Shown piece after piece: positions 1 to 9,618 of a DNA stretch of 64,000 nt. The notes under the pieces were generated by a model. It saw nothing but the letters and a program-made list of their open reading frames with translations. It made no database searches and had not been told where the DNA came from. How positions within the stretch are numbered: position 1 is the first letter of the stretch; each line of letters starts with the position of its first letter. A program made the translations under genes and the position numbers. This DNA is from UMGS1889 sp900556055 (GTDB lineage Bacteria; Bacillota; Clostridia; Oscillospirales; Ruminococcaceae). The DNA lies in the NCBI GenBank assembly GCA_902463265.1, contig CABQEV010000007.1:1-64000 (forward strand), written 5' to 3'.

Positions 1-717
1 ATAAATGATCCTGTATCACTGCATAAGTATTTGTATGCGAACAGTAATCCTGTTATGTATTCTGACCCGAGTGGGTATATTACAGAAAAAACATTGGCCG
101 GAGTATGTACAGTCGGGCTAGTATTAACAGTGTTATCAACTGAATTAATTGTAGCTAACTATCTTGGAGTATTTGATTCATTGATTAATGATGTTATTTC
201 AGCGGAAGATAATTTTAATGATTTTCAGATAAAAATACAGGAGGTCATGCTAGAGCTATATTTAGGAATTCAAGTTTGTGTGGCATTATGTCAGAAAATT
301 GTTGGCGAGTCAATATCCGGAGCAGCTCCGGGTGATATAAAAATATGGTTTTCAATGTTGTTCAGCTGTGTAGCGGCATATGTGTATTGGCAATTATTGA
401 TTAATGGAAATAAATATGGAAATGAATACGAACATCATCATATTGTTGCACAAAATGATCCGAGAGCTTTTTTAGCACAAATGATTTTTGAACATCTAAA
501 CATAGATATAAATGATAATAGAAATCTTGTTTGGATAAAAAAGGCTATTCATAAATTTTTGCATATTAATGAATATTTCTTGTGGATTAATAAAGAAATT
601 GGAGATGCGTATTTTTCATCGCTTGGGCTTTTTAGTCTAAGTGCAAGCAGGGAGTTTGTTTTCAATAGATTAGCAGTATTAAAGACAATGTTATACGGAC
701 TAAATAAATTATTATAA
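1..717 (+). CDS. RHS-repeat polymorphic toxin, C-terminal end with AHH-type HNH nuclease (5' end outside window)
   Basis: The frame is open from base 1, so only the C-terminus is seen. It starts with the RHS core end signature (DPVSLHKYLYANSNP...YSDPSGYI), which precedes the variable toxin tip. The tip has two hydrophobic stretches (about bases 90-170 and 340-410). It ends in a nuclease-like block: EHHHIVA at about 430-450, then IDINDNRNLVWI, then HKFLHINEYF. That order (HHIV, GIDIN-like, HxxLH) matches the AHH family of the HNH/endonuclease VII superfamily. The predicted role is a DNA-cutting contact-dependent toxin, with the hydrophobic segments perhaps aiding entry. The next gene starts 2 bp after the stop, as expected for a toxin-immunity pair. 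The class of the tip is by motif only. Confidence 0.8.
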   Translation: MNDPVSLHKYLYANSNPVMYSDPSGYITEKTLAGVCTVGLVLTVLSTELIVANYLGVFDSLINDVISAEDNFNDFQIKIQEVMLELYLGIQVCVALCQKIVGESISGAAPGDIKIWFSMLFSCVAAYVYWQLLINGNKYGNEYEHHHIVAQNDPRAFLAQMIFEHLNIDINDNRNLVWIKKAIHKFLHINEYFLWINKEIGDAYFSSLGLFSLSASREFVFNRLAVLKTMLYGLNKLL

Positions 718-719
718 GA

Positions 720-1340
720 ATGGATATGGATAGAATTATGCTTACTTATGGTACGATTAATAAAATAAAAGAAAAAATTATAATAGATTACAAAGAAAAT
801 TTTGGAAGTTATGATATATACAAAACAGCTTTTCAAAAGGAATCGTATTTAAAAAAATATTCAAAAGGGGGAGAAGCGTTTCCGTTTGGTATGTACTTTG
901 AGAATGAAGTTTCTGAAAAAGCATATAATTCGAGTGCAGGACAGTATGTTGATCAGAATTCAAAATATGATTTTGAGTATGACTTATCTTTTGATAATCA
1001 AATAAAAATAATTACAAAGAAAAAGCGGGAAAAATCTTTTGTGGTTACATATAACGATATAATAAAAATATTTCAGTACGAAATAAAACCCAACTACAGC
1101 AAAACGTATCCGCTAATTGGAATTGGTTACAAATTTAAAATAGACAAAATGGACATATTTGTGTATGCCAACTCATTTTCCACTTCAAACGATTTCTTTT
1201 TTGATATAGAAGTATTGACAAAAGAAAATGGAGTCCTTAAAGGGTGGGTATATCATTTAATGAGTAATGATTATTCTTTGATTTATGGTGAAGATACGCC
1301 GAACTTAATTTATGATGATTATGAAGGATTAATATTGTAA
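720..1340 (+). CDS. Probable immunity protein for the upstream RHS/AHH toxin
   Basis: A 206-residue soluble protein of unknown family, with no signal peptide or membrane segment. It is rich in Lys, Tyr, Asp and Phe and clearly AT-rich. The start ATG lies 2 bp after the toxin stop, so translation is probably coupled. Position directly behind a polymorphic toxin tip is the hallmark of cognate immunity genes, and that is the only basis for the role. Codon use resembles the toxin tip and not the RHS core, as expected when tip and immunity gene travel together. Confidence 0.6.
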   Translation: MDMDRIMLTYGTINKIKEKIIIDYKENFGSYDIYKTAFQKESYLKKYSKGGEAFPFGMYFENEVSEKAYNSSAGQYVDQNSKYDFEYDLSFDNQIKIITKKKREKSFVVTYNDIIKIFQYEIKPNYSKTYPLIGIGYKFKIDKMDIFVYANSFSTSNDFFFDIEVLTKENGVLKGWVYHLMSNDYSLIYGEDTPNLIYDDYEGLIL

Positions 1341-1361
1341 TTTCATGTACCATTTTAGTGA

Positions 1362-2315
1362 GAAACTGTTGACGTTGACGGAGAGATTGTAGTACAATAT
1401 ATCTATACTCTCGGCGTGGCAGGGGAGCGACTTTCGGTTACCGAGCTTGACCGCACTGTGGAGTATGCGTATGACAGCTTATATCGTTTGACCTCGGAAC
1501 CCATTACCGAGGGCGATAAGGTTACTGTCTATACCTATGCTTATGATAACGTAAGCAACCGCATCTTGAAAACTGAAAATGGTGCTGAAACTGAGTATGT
1601 TTACAATGCGCTGAATCAGCTTGTTTCCGACAGTAAAACTACTTACGAATATGATTTAAATGGTAATCTTGTTCGTGTAATTGGCACGGCTAACTCTGCA
1701 CTCTATGAGTACAACTCTGAAAACAAGCTTGTTAAAGCTACTGTTCAGAACGGTGTGCTTGTAACCGAGGAAAGCTATACCTATGATTACGCAGGAAACA
1801 GAACAAGCAAGACTACTCATAAGAGCAACGGCGAATTTGAGTATACAAAGTATCTCAATGACAATTCTTCTCTGACAAATGTTCTTGCAGAAATCGACGA
1901 AAACGGCACGGCGAAGTGTGCCTATACGATTGGCGCTGACCTTATTTCTCAGGAACGTGACGGAAGAACTTCGTTCTACCTCTATGACGTACATGGTTCT
2001 GTTGTTGGACTTGCTAATGAAAGTGGTGCTGTAACTGATACCTACGCTTATGATGCGTTTGGTAATCTGATTTCTTCTACTGGCTCGACTGAAAATTGCT
2101 ACAGATATTGCGGTGAGCAGTTTGATGAGACTACGGGGCTTTATTATCTGCGTGCCCGTTATATGGATACCTCTGCGGGCAGGTTTATTTCACAGGATAG
2201 CTATGTGGGTAGCATTTCTGACCCTGTTTCTCTGCACAAATACCTTTATGCTAATGCTAATCTTGTGATGTATTCTGATCCAAGTGGGTATATTGGACTT
2301 TTAGAGACCCACTGA
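1362..2315 (+). pseudogene. Orphan RHS core/tip cassette, truncated after the PSGYI signature
   Basis: The frame is open from 1362, just after a TGA, and no convincing ribosome site precedes the GTG at 1416, so this is a displaced 3' RHS cassette. It shows typical YD repeats (for example YEYDLNGNLVRVIG) and the RHS-associated core end (YCGEQFDETTGLYYLRARY). It also has the same junction motif as the window's first gene (DPVSLHKYLYANANL...YSDPSGYI). Only six residues follow that motif before the stop, so no toxin domain remains. The sequence at the stop (near 2300) could be an IS terminus, since an IS5-type transposase remnant follows. Such silent tips are known as a reservoir for recombination with the main RHS gene. 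Confidence 0.75.
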
Positions 2316-2440
2316 ATAAACAACAACTCACCTCAAAAATTCACACATACCCCTCAAAGCAGCAAAATTTAATGCCGAAAGCATCAATTTTCCACTATAT
2401 TCCACCCCAAATGCGGAGTATTACCCTCAAAAGGGCAGAC

Positions 2441-2803
2441 TTACCCCTTGGTAGGGCAAAAATCTTTTTGGACACGCTTCACCATCAGCAGATTTGCACA
2501 CGCAAACAGTACATTCAATTTATTTAAATTCTTGGCTATTCCTCTGTACCGCACTTTTCTGAAACCAAAGGTATCCTTGATTATCTTGAATGCGTGTTCT
2601 ACCTTGCAGCGTACTGCCGATTTTCTGTAATCTATATATCTTTCCCAATCTATTGCATTATCCGAAACCTTGGGCAGACTTTTCGGACGGCGGTTTATTC
2701 TATACTCGATATTTGCAAGATGTTCATCGCTTTTTATCTCCTCGCGCTTTTCAATTCCCGTATATCCCGACTCGCCGTATACAACCTCATCATCTTCCTA
2801 ATT
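2441..2803 (-). pseudogene. IS5-family transposase remnant (C-terminal third)
   Basis: Read on the minus strand, this stretch encodes a typical IS5-group DDE transposase C-terminus: VYGESGYTGIEKR, then RPKSLPKVSDNAIDWERY, KSAVRCKVEHAF, FGFRKVRYRGIAKN and LFACANLLM. The frame meets a stop immediately upstream (about 2802), and the few residues before it continue only in another frame, so at least one frameshift is present. No 5' part of the transposase is visible. The element is dead, and its 3' side abuts the truncated RHS tip, which it may have interrupted. Confidence 0.8.
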
Positions 2804-3117
2804 CATCTTTTGTCATAAGTACCATTCCTCCAACCCATTATTATAAATCCTTCATATTTTTATAAAGCCGTCTACAGTATAAATCTGCCCCCGATTCTAT
2901 GTCATCATGCATTATTTCAACTCACAACATGTTCCAAAACATATGCTTAGAAGATGTTCACCCCAACTTTCTTCCATTACGAACCAATCACGACTTCGCA
3001 AAGGTTAATAACATTTGACCACGTCAAACAATTCAGCGTGATACGTCAAAAGAAGATATTTATTACTGACTATACACAAACCTTTCATAAACAACAGGAA
3101 ATTTCTGCACAGCTGCC
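2804..3117. other. Intergenic stretch, no gene seen
   Basis: AT-rich DNA between the transposase remnant and the 3' end of the ankyrin lipoprotein gene. I see no open frame with a ribosome site and no RNA gene. It may be decayed IS or RHS-tip DNA. No clear terminator hairpin for the leftward lipoprotein genes was found here. Confidence 0.4.
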
Positions 3118-4902
3118 TTAATCATACTCATCAAGAAGCTTTGCCAGATCATCTCTGCTGCACATTTTATAGTATTCTTTCAGTTTATACTCTTTGCCCG
3201 TGCTGAGCATTCCGCCCCCTCTGCATGGATATTTGCTTGCTGTCACGTCAACATTTGCACCATTGTCAAGCAATACCTTTACATTTGCAGCAGAAATATC
3301 GTAGGAATATTTCAAACAGTCATCAGGTATTTCCACGCCGCAGTCTATTGCATATTGCAGCATCTCCGGCGATAATTTTTCGGTAAACATATATATCGGC
3401 TGATAATTTTCCTCAGCAGAATCACATAATTCCTCATATGTCATAAATCCTTCGCCAACTTTTGAATATCCCGTATACTTGTACCTTATTGCATCTTCAT
3501 CATATCTAAGTTCAATTTGTGTGGAATCACGTATATCAAAACAAAATGCATAATTAATATCGATCCTTCCGTCATCTATGACTGCCTTAACTTCATCAGG
3601 TTTGCACCATGATGTTACCATATCAAGATCGTTAGGCATCATCGGACGTCCTTTCTGATAAAGATATTTTATTGTGTCAGCATTGCAATGGTTAAAAGTT
3701 ATGTACCTGCAATCAAAGCCCTGTTCAAAAAGAAAATCTATCTTTTTGTATTTGTCTATCGAACCCCTTCCTATATCGGGGTAAAACTGCTCTATCAGGT
3801 TCTCTGTAAATCCGCCTTCGACATTTTCTTCCCAGAAGTCATAAAGCATTTTGAATCCTTCAAAACCTCCGCTGAATGCTCTGTGCCATACATTATTTTT
3901 CCATTGATGATTTATGCTGTCATAGCTCAACAGCAGCTTGACCACCTCAGTCTGATCCATCTGCATGGCAGAAATAAGCATATCACAGCTTTGAAAATCA
4001 AGGACATATTCTTCTGATTCCTCATTATCGGGATCTTTGTCAAGATACAGCCTTTTAAGCACTTCCGCATTTCCCGCTCCGGCAACACATGAAGCAGGCG
4101 GTCTGGAGTATCTGCCCCAGATATCTGCAAGCTTCCGATACTGTTCCATAGTTGCAAAATAGCCGAAGTAATAGCTTATCAGACCCATATCAACATCTGA
4201 GACCGTGTTCCCGTTTCGCAGCTCATCAAGTGCTTTTTCACTTTCGCCAAGTATCGCGTATTCAACTGCCTTAGGCAAGCCGCTTTCCTTGCCGCTGTCA
4301 AGCAAAACGCCAAGAAGATACTGCGCAGTGAGCGGCGAATGAGCTATCTGACGATATGCACCGTTTCCGACAGTTCTTTCGGGATCGCCTTCATACTCGT
4401 TATGAAACATTTCGGGATACGGCTCAGCACCGTATTCAACCAGAAGCTTTGCAAGATAATATCCCGAAGCTTCCCACTGTCCGCCCGCATTCAGCATTGC
4501 ATAAAACAGCGGGGAATAGCCGTCGGAATCTTTTAGATTAACATCAGCACCCAGATCGATCAGGAATTGTACTCCCTGATAATCTAATTCATGAGATAAG
4601 CTTGCAACGACAGCTTGCCCATTAAGGTCTACACCAATGTCGTATATCATCTCAGCAAGATAAAATCTGTCATTGAATATACTTCTGGAAAGCATTTGCT
4701 TAAAATAACTCAATAACTCTTTTTTACTGCAATCCGCCAGTAATTCTTGGAGCCATGTTGGATTTTTATATTCATATGCAATTTCAAGCATCTCTTTTTC
4801 AGTTCGCCGTGTCAGCTTTGACAATCCGCCAAAACAGCCGGACATTGAAAAAGCCATAACGACTGCCATAAATACGCTCATTGCTTTTCTGTATGCTTTC
4901 AT
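3118..4902 (-). CDS. Ankyrin-repeat lipoprotein (594 aa)
   Basis: The N-terminus is a lipoprotein signal (basic start, hydrophobic core, lipobox MSGC at about residue 23), so the mature protein should be lipid-anchored outside the membrane. Ankyrin-like units follow: QFLIDLGADVNLKDSDGYSPL (about 130-150), KLLVEYGAEPYP, EVVKLLLSYDSI and VKVLLDNGANVDVTASKY near the end. An AILGESEKALDELRNG block is shared with the next upstream gene, which marks the two as paralogues. The start has a good AAGGGG site. Surface ankyrin proteins beside RHS toxins are sometimes immunity or toxin-binding factors; that role here is inference. It is the last gene of the leftward lipoprotein group. Confidence 0.75.
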   Translation of the reverse strand: MKAYRKAMSVFMAVVMAFSMSGCFGGLSKLTRRTEKEMLEIAYEYKNPTWLQELLADCSKKELLSYFKQMLSRSIFNDRFYLAEMIYDIGVDLNGQAVVASLSHELDYQGVQFLIDLGADVNLKDSDGYSPLFYAMLNAGGQWEASGYYLAKLLVEYGAEPYPEMFHNEYEGDPERTVGNGAYRQIAHSPLTAQYLLGVLLDSGKESGLPKAVEYAILGESEKALDELRNGNTVSDVDMGLISYYFGYFATMEQYRKLADIWGRYSRPPASCVAGAGNAEVLKRLYLDKDPDNEESEEYVLDFQSCDMLISAMQMDQTEVVKLLLSYDSINHQWKNNVWHRAFSGGFEGFKMLYDFWEENVEGGFTENLIEQFYPDIGRGSIDKYKKIDFLFEQGFDCRYITFNHCNADTIKYLYQKGRPMMPNDLDMVTSWCKPDEVKAVIDDGRIDINYAFCFDIRDSTQIELRYDEDAIRYKYTGYSKVGEGFMTYEELCDSAEENYQPIYMFTEKLSPEMLQYAIDCGVEIPDDCLKYSYDISAANVKVLLDNGANVDVTASKYPCRGGGMLSTGKEYKLKEYYKMCSRDDLAKLLDEYD

Positions 4903-4940
4903 TTTATCACCCCTTGATCAACGTGTTAGATCCAATCCTG

Positions 4941-6729
4941 TCAGAACCCCCAATATCCTCTCACCCCCGCCTTTCTCAGTATTTTGACAATATCATCTCT
5001 ACCCATACTTTTTGCAGCATCAATAAGGGTCTCCTTATCCTCATCGTTTTTATAATCAAGCGACGCACCTGCATTGAACAGAACGTCAAATGTTGCTTTT
5101 GATGATTTGGTAATAGCAGTATAAAGCAATTCCGAATCTAATTCCGCTCCATAATCTATTAGCAGCTGCACAATTTCCGTATTGCCATACATAATCGCCG
5201 CATTCTTGCAATTAGGGAATTTAGGAGTTGCAACAGCAATGCATTCATCATAGGGCAAAAGATAAATCATATCATCTTGAATATCTGTGCTAAAATCATA
5301 ACTGGTTTGATTGGGATCAGCGCCCATATCAAGAACCAATCTGACTGTTTCTGCATTTTTTGACCTTATTGCATTTCTTAAATCAAATACTGATAAATTT
5401 TTACCCTTATCAAACATATACTTTAATGTCTGATAATCAACGTTGTCATTCACGAAAACTTGCATATTTAAATTGCAATCGTCCATAAGACAGTCAATAA
5501 CAGCTTTCGTAAATTGATTCCATTCAACAACCAGTTGATCAAAAATATTGCGTACATCTAATTCATTCAACTTACCATTATCCTTAAAAAAAAACTGCAA
5601 GCAATCTGAACGCATCTATATTCTCTCCTTGAAACGCTGCACTTAAAAAATCTGCATAACTTATTTGTTCCTCCAAACTTCCATTTTCAAGTATGTACTT
5701 GCATACATCATAGCTTCCGGCCTGTGCTGCACACTTCAATGCAGTGTTGATAGAAAAATCTATTAACTGCTCATCAAATAAATATTTAACTATTTCATAA
5801 TTGCCTTCATATGCAGCACCGGTAAGCATTCGCCATGGTGCAAGCTTTTTATACTCATATGTACTCCCCGAATAAAATTCGTCCCATGCCTTTAAAGCCT
5901 CAACATTACAAAAACGGCATATAAAATCACTAATGACCCTTGCGGCTTTTTCGTCAATCTCCACGCCGTTTTTCAGCTCCTCAATAAGCTTGTCGCTTTC
6001 GCCGAGTATCGCATATTCCTCCGCTTTTGTAAATGGAGACTCTCCCGTTCTCTCCATGTAGCTCTTAAATGCCAGCTGATATGATTTTGCGGAACCTTCT
6101 ATTTTATTATCATGCACTTCATCAAGAATTTTAAAGCTTACTTCTGCACCGTGATTAAGCATATCTTCGGCATTTGTATACATTGGCTTATAAATTCCCC
6201 AATATATGGGCAGAAAAAGCTGTTCTTTATTTGATTCGCCAAGATCTACATTGTAAAAACCCGCTGTATTTGCATTATTGGGGTCAGCACCATTTTCAAG
6301 CAGTGTTTTCACTAAGTAGGGATTTGATCTATATTCAGAACAAAGCAGATCCAGTCCATAATAACCGTTTGAAAATTTTAAATTTGGATCCAACCCGTTT
6401 TTAATTAAAAGCTTCAGCATTTCGCTTTTATATATGCTCCTTGAATACGTAGAACATATTACCTTTAAGGTTTCATAATTATATCCTCTGTATTTTGATT
6501 CCTCATTGCTGTAATAGTTCACATTAAAATCAGGATATTTTTCAATTATTTCTTCAAGCCATTCCAAATTACTGTTATGTACTGCATATTGAAACTGCTT
6601 TACTACTCCCTTTCCATACTTCATTTCATTCTTCTTGTATCCGATATATCCGCTGTCAATTATTGATGAACAGCTTGAAAGCAGCACGGCAGAAGCCATC
6701 ATCAATGATAACAAGCTATTTTTTTTCAT
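4941..6729 (-). pseudogene. Ankyrin-repeat lipoprotein split by a frameshift at a T9 homopolymer
   Basis: The 5' part (6729 to 5584, 381 aa) begins with a lipoprotein signal (lipobox LSSC) and ankyrin units (LLIKNGLDPNLKFSNGYYG, TLLENGADPNNANTAG). It stops with ...LLAVFF. The 3' part continues in the next frame, with further ankyrin units (VLDMGADPNQTS, LLIDYGAELDSELLYTA, LFNAGASLDYKND), and ends at 4941. The switch lies in nine consecutive T on the coding strand (plus-strand A9, 5586-5594). Eight T would give one reading frame of about 595 residues, almost exactly the length of the adjacent 594-residue paralogue. Either the gene is broken, or it is phase-variable, or slippage at the run makes both forms. 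The start has a strong GAGGAGG site. Confidence 0.75.
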
Positions 6730-6747
6730 TGTATTACCTCCTCAACG

Positions 6748-6775
6748 GGCAATGAGCAAATATATGCTCATTGCC
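6748..6775. repeat. Perfect 11-bp inverted repeat between lipoprotein genes
   Basis: GGCAATGAGCA and its exact reverse complement are separated by 6 bases, 19 bp upstream of the split ankyrin gene's start on the minus strand. No T-run follows on that strand, so it is a poor intrinsic terminator. An intercistronic processing or stabilising stem-loop is as likely. Confidence 0.5.
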
Positions 6776-6813
6776 TTGTGCTCCGCATATTTATAATCAT
6801 ATAGGGGCTTTGT

Positions 6814-7281
6814 CTATTCCCCAATTTCTATTTTTTCGTGTGTATTTTCATCGATCAAATTTAAATAGCTTATACCTATACATGATGGATCGTCCTCATA
6901 GACTATATATGAAAATGTCGCAATAGTATATACAGATCCATTATCCGTTTCAAGATTATTAATATTATACCAAATATGACTTTCGTTCATTACGCCATGA
7001 TAAACAGCCTCTCCTCCGCCGAACTGCACCTTATCATGGCTGATACTTTTCCCGCTATATAGCTCCATTGCATCTTTGATCTCACTGTCAAGGTCATGCT
7101 CCGATGCAACCTTTTCGCAAAACATGGCTTTTAGTCCGGCTATGTCTCTCTCATCAAAACACCGCAGTATTTCCGTCACCTGTTCGCGTCCGTATTTTCC
7201 TTTGTTGATACGTCCCTTTGCACAGCCGCTCAGTGCCAAAGCTATGATTAATATTAAGCATAAAAATGCATTTCTTTTCAT
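6814..7281 (-). CDS. Small lipoprotein, DUF5104-like
   Basis: A 155-residue protein with a clear lipoprotein signal (lipobox LSGC at about residue 20). The mature part has an acidic helix-rich N-terminal section with the motif RCFDERDIAGLKAMFC, followed by a probable beta-sheet domain. The RCFDERDI-LK-MFC motif, the DL(D/N)SEI block and the late IYEDD segment are shared with the next upstream gene, so the two are duplicates. The arrangement resembles DUF5104 lipoproteins of Clostridia, which have an NTF2-like outline; that family assignment is from memory of its motifs. The function is unknown. It probably belongs to the leftward lipoprotein transcription unit. Confidence 0.65.
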   Translation of the reverse strand: MKRNAFLCLILIIALALSGCAKGRINKGKYGREQVTEILRCFDERDIAGLKAMFCEKVASEHDLDSEIKDAMELYSGKSISHDKVQFGGGEAVYHGVMNESHIWYNINNLETDNGSVYTIATFSYIVYEDDPSCIGISYLNLIDENTHEKIEIGE

Positions 7282-7314
7282 TCTTGATCCACTCCCAACA
7301 TAATGATCAAAAAA

Positions 7315-7806
7315 TCAATCTTCGATCCGGTCATATCCGCCAATTGCCGCAAGCTCCTCAAACTCACTGTTTTCAAGGGATATAACACCAATTCCAACCT
7401 TATCGCTGTTATCCTCGTATATTTTATATACGCAAAAACCAATGTTAAATTCTTTTCCGCTGTCGGTTTCTATATTCTTTATAAGCGGGATATAATGCTG
7501 ATCTACCCACTTCCCATCAGATCTTAATCCCGTTGATGTCTTTTCGGATACAATGTACGATGTTGATTTGCTGTCGTATATATCCAGTGCATTCAGAATT
7601 TCATTATCAAGGTCATAATATTTTTGTGAACCTGAGCAAAACATGGATTTTAAAGCTTCAATATCCCTTTCATCAAAACATCTTACAATTTCATCGCTCA
7701 TCTCATTTATGTACTTTGCATCTGCATTCATTCTCTTATATGAACCGCACCCCGTAAAAACAACTGTGAAAACAGCTAAAAAACAACTCAAAATTATTTT
7801 TTTCAT
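7315..7806 (-). CDS. Small lipoprotein, DUF5104-like paralogue
   Basis: A 163-residue lipoprotein (signal ending VFTGC). It is paralogous to its downstream neighbour: RCFDERDIEALKSMFC, DLDNEILNALDIYDSKSTS and KIYEDNSDKVGIGVISL align with the same blocks there. I place the start at the ATG at 7806, whose A is shared with the stop TGA of the upstream gene (TGATG), which implies translational coupling. The function is not known. As part of a lipoprotein cluster behind an RHS toxin it could be an extracytoplasmic protective or binding protein, but nothing in the sequence proves that. Confidence 0.65.
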   Translation of the reverse strand: MKKIILSCFLAVFTVVFTGCGSYKRMNADAKYINEMSDEIVRCFDERDIEALKSMFCSGSQKYYDLDNEILNALDIYDSKSTSYIVSEKTSTGLRSDGKWVDQHYIPLIKNIETDSGKEFNIGFCVYKIYEDNSDKVGIGVISLENSEFEELAAIGGYDRIED

Positions 7807-8579
7807 CAAAATCCCTGATCCTTTCCGTTTATCAATCCAATACAGTCAAAACTGCAATCGCATTCCTTGCCGAACCCCTCCTTTGGTATACCGCTGAGAT
7901 CGGGCGGCTCCGCTCCTATATCTTTGCACACATTCAGCATATCCGCAATAAGAGGAATACGGTCGCCGTTAAGGAGTTCGCCCAATGCCCCTTCTGCAAG
8001 TGCCATTGTGTCATAAACAACACGCAGGAGATTTATATCTGTTTTCATATATAATTCATAATATTTCTTGTACTCCCCGACAGAATATTGATTTTTATCG
8101 GGGCGGTTATAGCGGTAATGATTCTTTACATAGCCGCAATTTTTAAAGTTAAGACAAAAGCAATATTCGGCATCTTCGCCGTAAAGCCACCTACTCCTCC
8201 CGCATATATCACACGGATAAAATTCCTTCCCGTTTTCGTCGGGCATAAAAACAGGCAAAAGTATTTCATCAGGAGAATATTTGCCCATTTCCCAATATTT
8301 CGATCTTCTTCCGACGGACGATGAACTTGGATCTATCAATGTGCGATCGCTCATGCCAACAAGAAGATCATACCATTCGCTGTAATCATAATTAAAATGC
8401 TTTATCAGCTTTACTATGACCTTTAACCCATAGCAAAACAAGCCCCTGTAATTTAGCTCATAAAATTCCTTGCCCACATTTGATATATCTGGGATATCTT
8501 CCTCTGTGTTTTCGGGATATGCGATTATTTCATAGCCCGTTTTTCCATTGAAATTTGACATTCTGATCTCATTTTTCAT
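7806..8579 (-). CDS. Unknown protein with zinc-ribbon-like cysteines
   Basis: A 257-residue cytoplasmic-looking protein of no family I recognise. A central segment has paired cysteines (CDICG, then CFC and NCG, about residues 122-150) that could bind zinc. A late CDCSFDCIG cluster forms a second Cys group. It has a good AAGGAAGGG ribosome site and is coupled to the next lipoprotein gene by a one-base stop/start overlap. It is therefore probably the first gene of the leftward unit that includes the lipoproteins. Its role is unknown. Confidence 0.6.
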   Translation of the reverse strand: MKNEIRMSNFNGKTGYEIIAYPENTEEDIPDISNVGKEFYELNYRGLFCYGLKVIVKLIKHFNYDYSEWYDLLVGMSDRTLIDPSSSSVGRRSKYWEMGKYSPDEILLPVFMPDENGKEFYPCDICGRSRWLYGEDAEYCFCLNFKNCGYVKNHYRYNRPDKNQYSVGEYKKYYELYMKTDINLLRVVYDTMALAEGALGELLNGDRIPLIADMLNVCKDIGAEPPDLSGIPKEGFGKECDCSFDCIGLINGKDQGF

Positions 8580-8693
8580 AGCTGTAAACCCTTCCTTTTA
8601 TGCCGCAGAACCGATAGTATCCGAATCTGTATTTATTTTTATGATACTCACCGTTTCAAACTTATTGGGATTTATTCCCACAAAAGCATTTTC

Positions 8694-8966
8694 TTATGAT
8701 TTAAGTATATCCTTATTTTCGCACTTTGTCAACATTTTTCCTGCTGTTTCTATGCGATAATAAAAACGATTAATATATGCAGTACCGATCATGTGAATTG
8801 ATCCCAAAGGGTTAAAAAAATAATGCGCTATCGGATTACCGTAATATCTTAAAGCAGTGTATGTACCGATCTCATGATCACTGCGATCAGACAATTCAAA
8901 CAGTTTGGCAACAGTTCCATCACATATAGGACAGCATCTTTGATCATAAAAAGTCAGTATATACAT
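8694..8966 (-). CDS. Small hypothetical protein, possibly a remnant
   Basis: A 90-residue frame with an early CCPIC motif and an aromatic-rich middle. No convincing ribosome site precedes the ATG. It lies directly downstream of the relaxase wreck, so it may be a fragment of decayed mobile-element cargo. I do not recognise it and it could be non-coding. Confidence 0.3.
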   Translation of the reverse strand: MYILTFYDQRCCPICDGTVAKLFELSDRSDHEIGTYTALRYYGNPIAHYFFNPLGSIHMIGTAYINRFYYRIETAGKMLTKCENKDILKS

Positions 8967-8972
8967 TAATTG

Positions 8973-9549
8973 TCAATCAAAGCTTGTAAACTCCGAACGA
9001 ATAACAACACGTTCGTATATCTCAAGAAGCTCTTTGAGAGCCTTCGAACCATATCTTATATGATCTCGCACGCAGCCTGTGATCGGGAAGCTTTTCATCT
9101 GCCGTAATTGTTGATGTATCAACAAGCTCATATACAAAATGTTCGCCATGTTTTTTAGTGTTTTTCTTAACAGAATCAACACCGTTGGCGGACAATTTCC
9201 GAAAAAAATCTTCTTCGCTTGAACAGCTTTTCATCGCTTCAAGTACACGTTTCCGTATTTCAGTTTTGTAAGGCTGTTCACCTCTTTTCTGCATGGCACG
9301 TTCCGCATGAGCTAACTTCTCCGCAGGTTTTTCGCCAAAGTCGGGGATAGTATATCTTGCAGTGATTTCGTCAGTCCAAGGAGCAACGTAAGTATGATGA
9401 TACTGAAACCTGCAGCAGGCTTTGCTGTCAATCATTGAAACATCGTTTATGAGAATATGATTGTGAATAAGACCACGTTCTCCGTCTGTTTGTGTGCAGA
9501 CCAACGCCTGCCTTCCGGGATAGTGTTCTTCAACAAAAGCCTGACCTAT
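8973..9549 (-). pseudogene. MOBP-type relaxase remnant (frameshifted)
   Basis: The minus-strand frame from 9549 reads QAFVEEHYPGRQALVCTQTD, then LIHNHILINDVSM, WTDEITARYTIPDFGEKPAEK, HAERAMQKRGEQPYK, CSSEEDFFRKL and HFVYELVDTS. These are typical of the relaxase/mobilisation nuclease domain found on Firmicute conjugative elements; HNH in LIHNHI belongs to the metal-binding histidine motif. The N-terminal catalytic Tyr part is missing. The C-terminal part continues in another frame (ITGCVRDHIRYGSKALKELLEIYERV) to 8973, so there is at least one frameshift. It is a leftover of an older mobile element. Confidence 0.75.
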
Positions 9550-9618
9550 TCAGCTCATCCTTGTTGAAACAAGGATGCTCGATTTCCAATACAGCTTTCT
9601 CATATTCATCCTTTGCAG

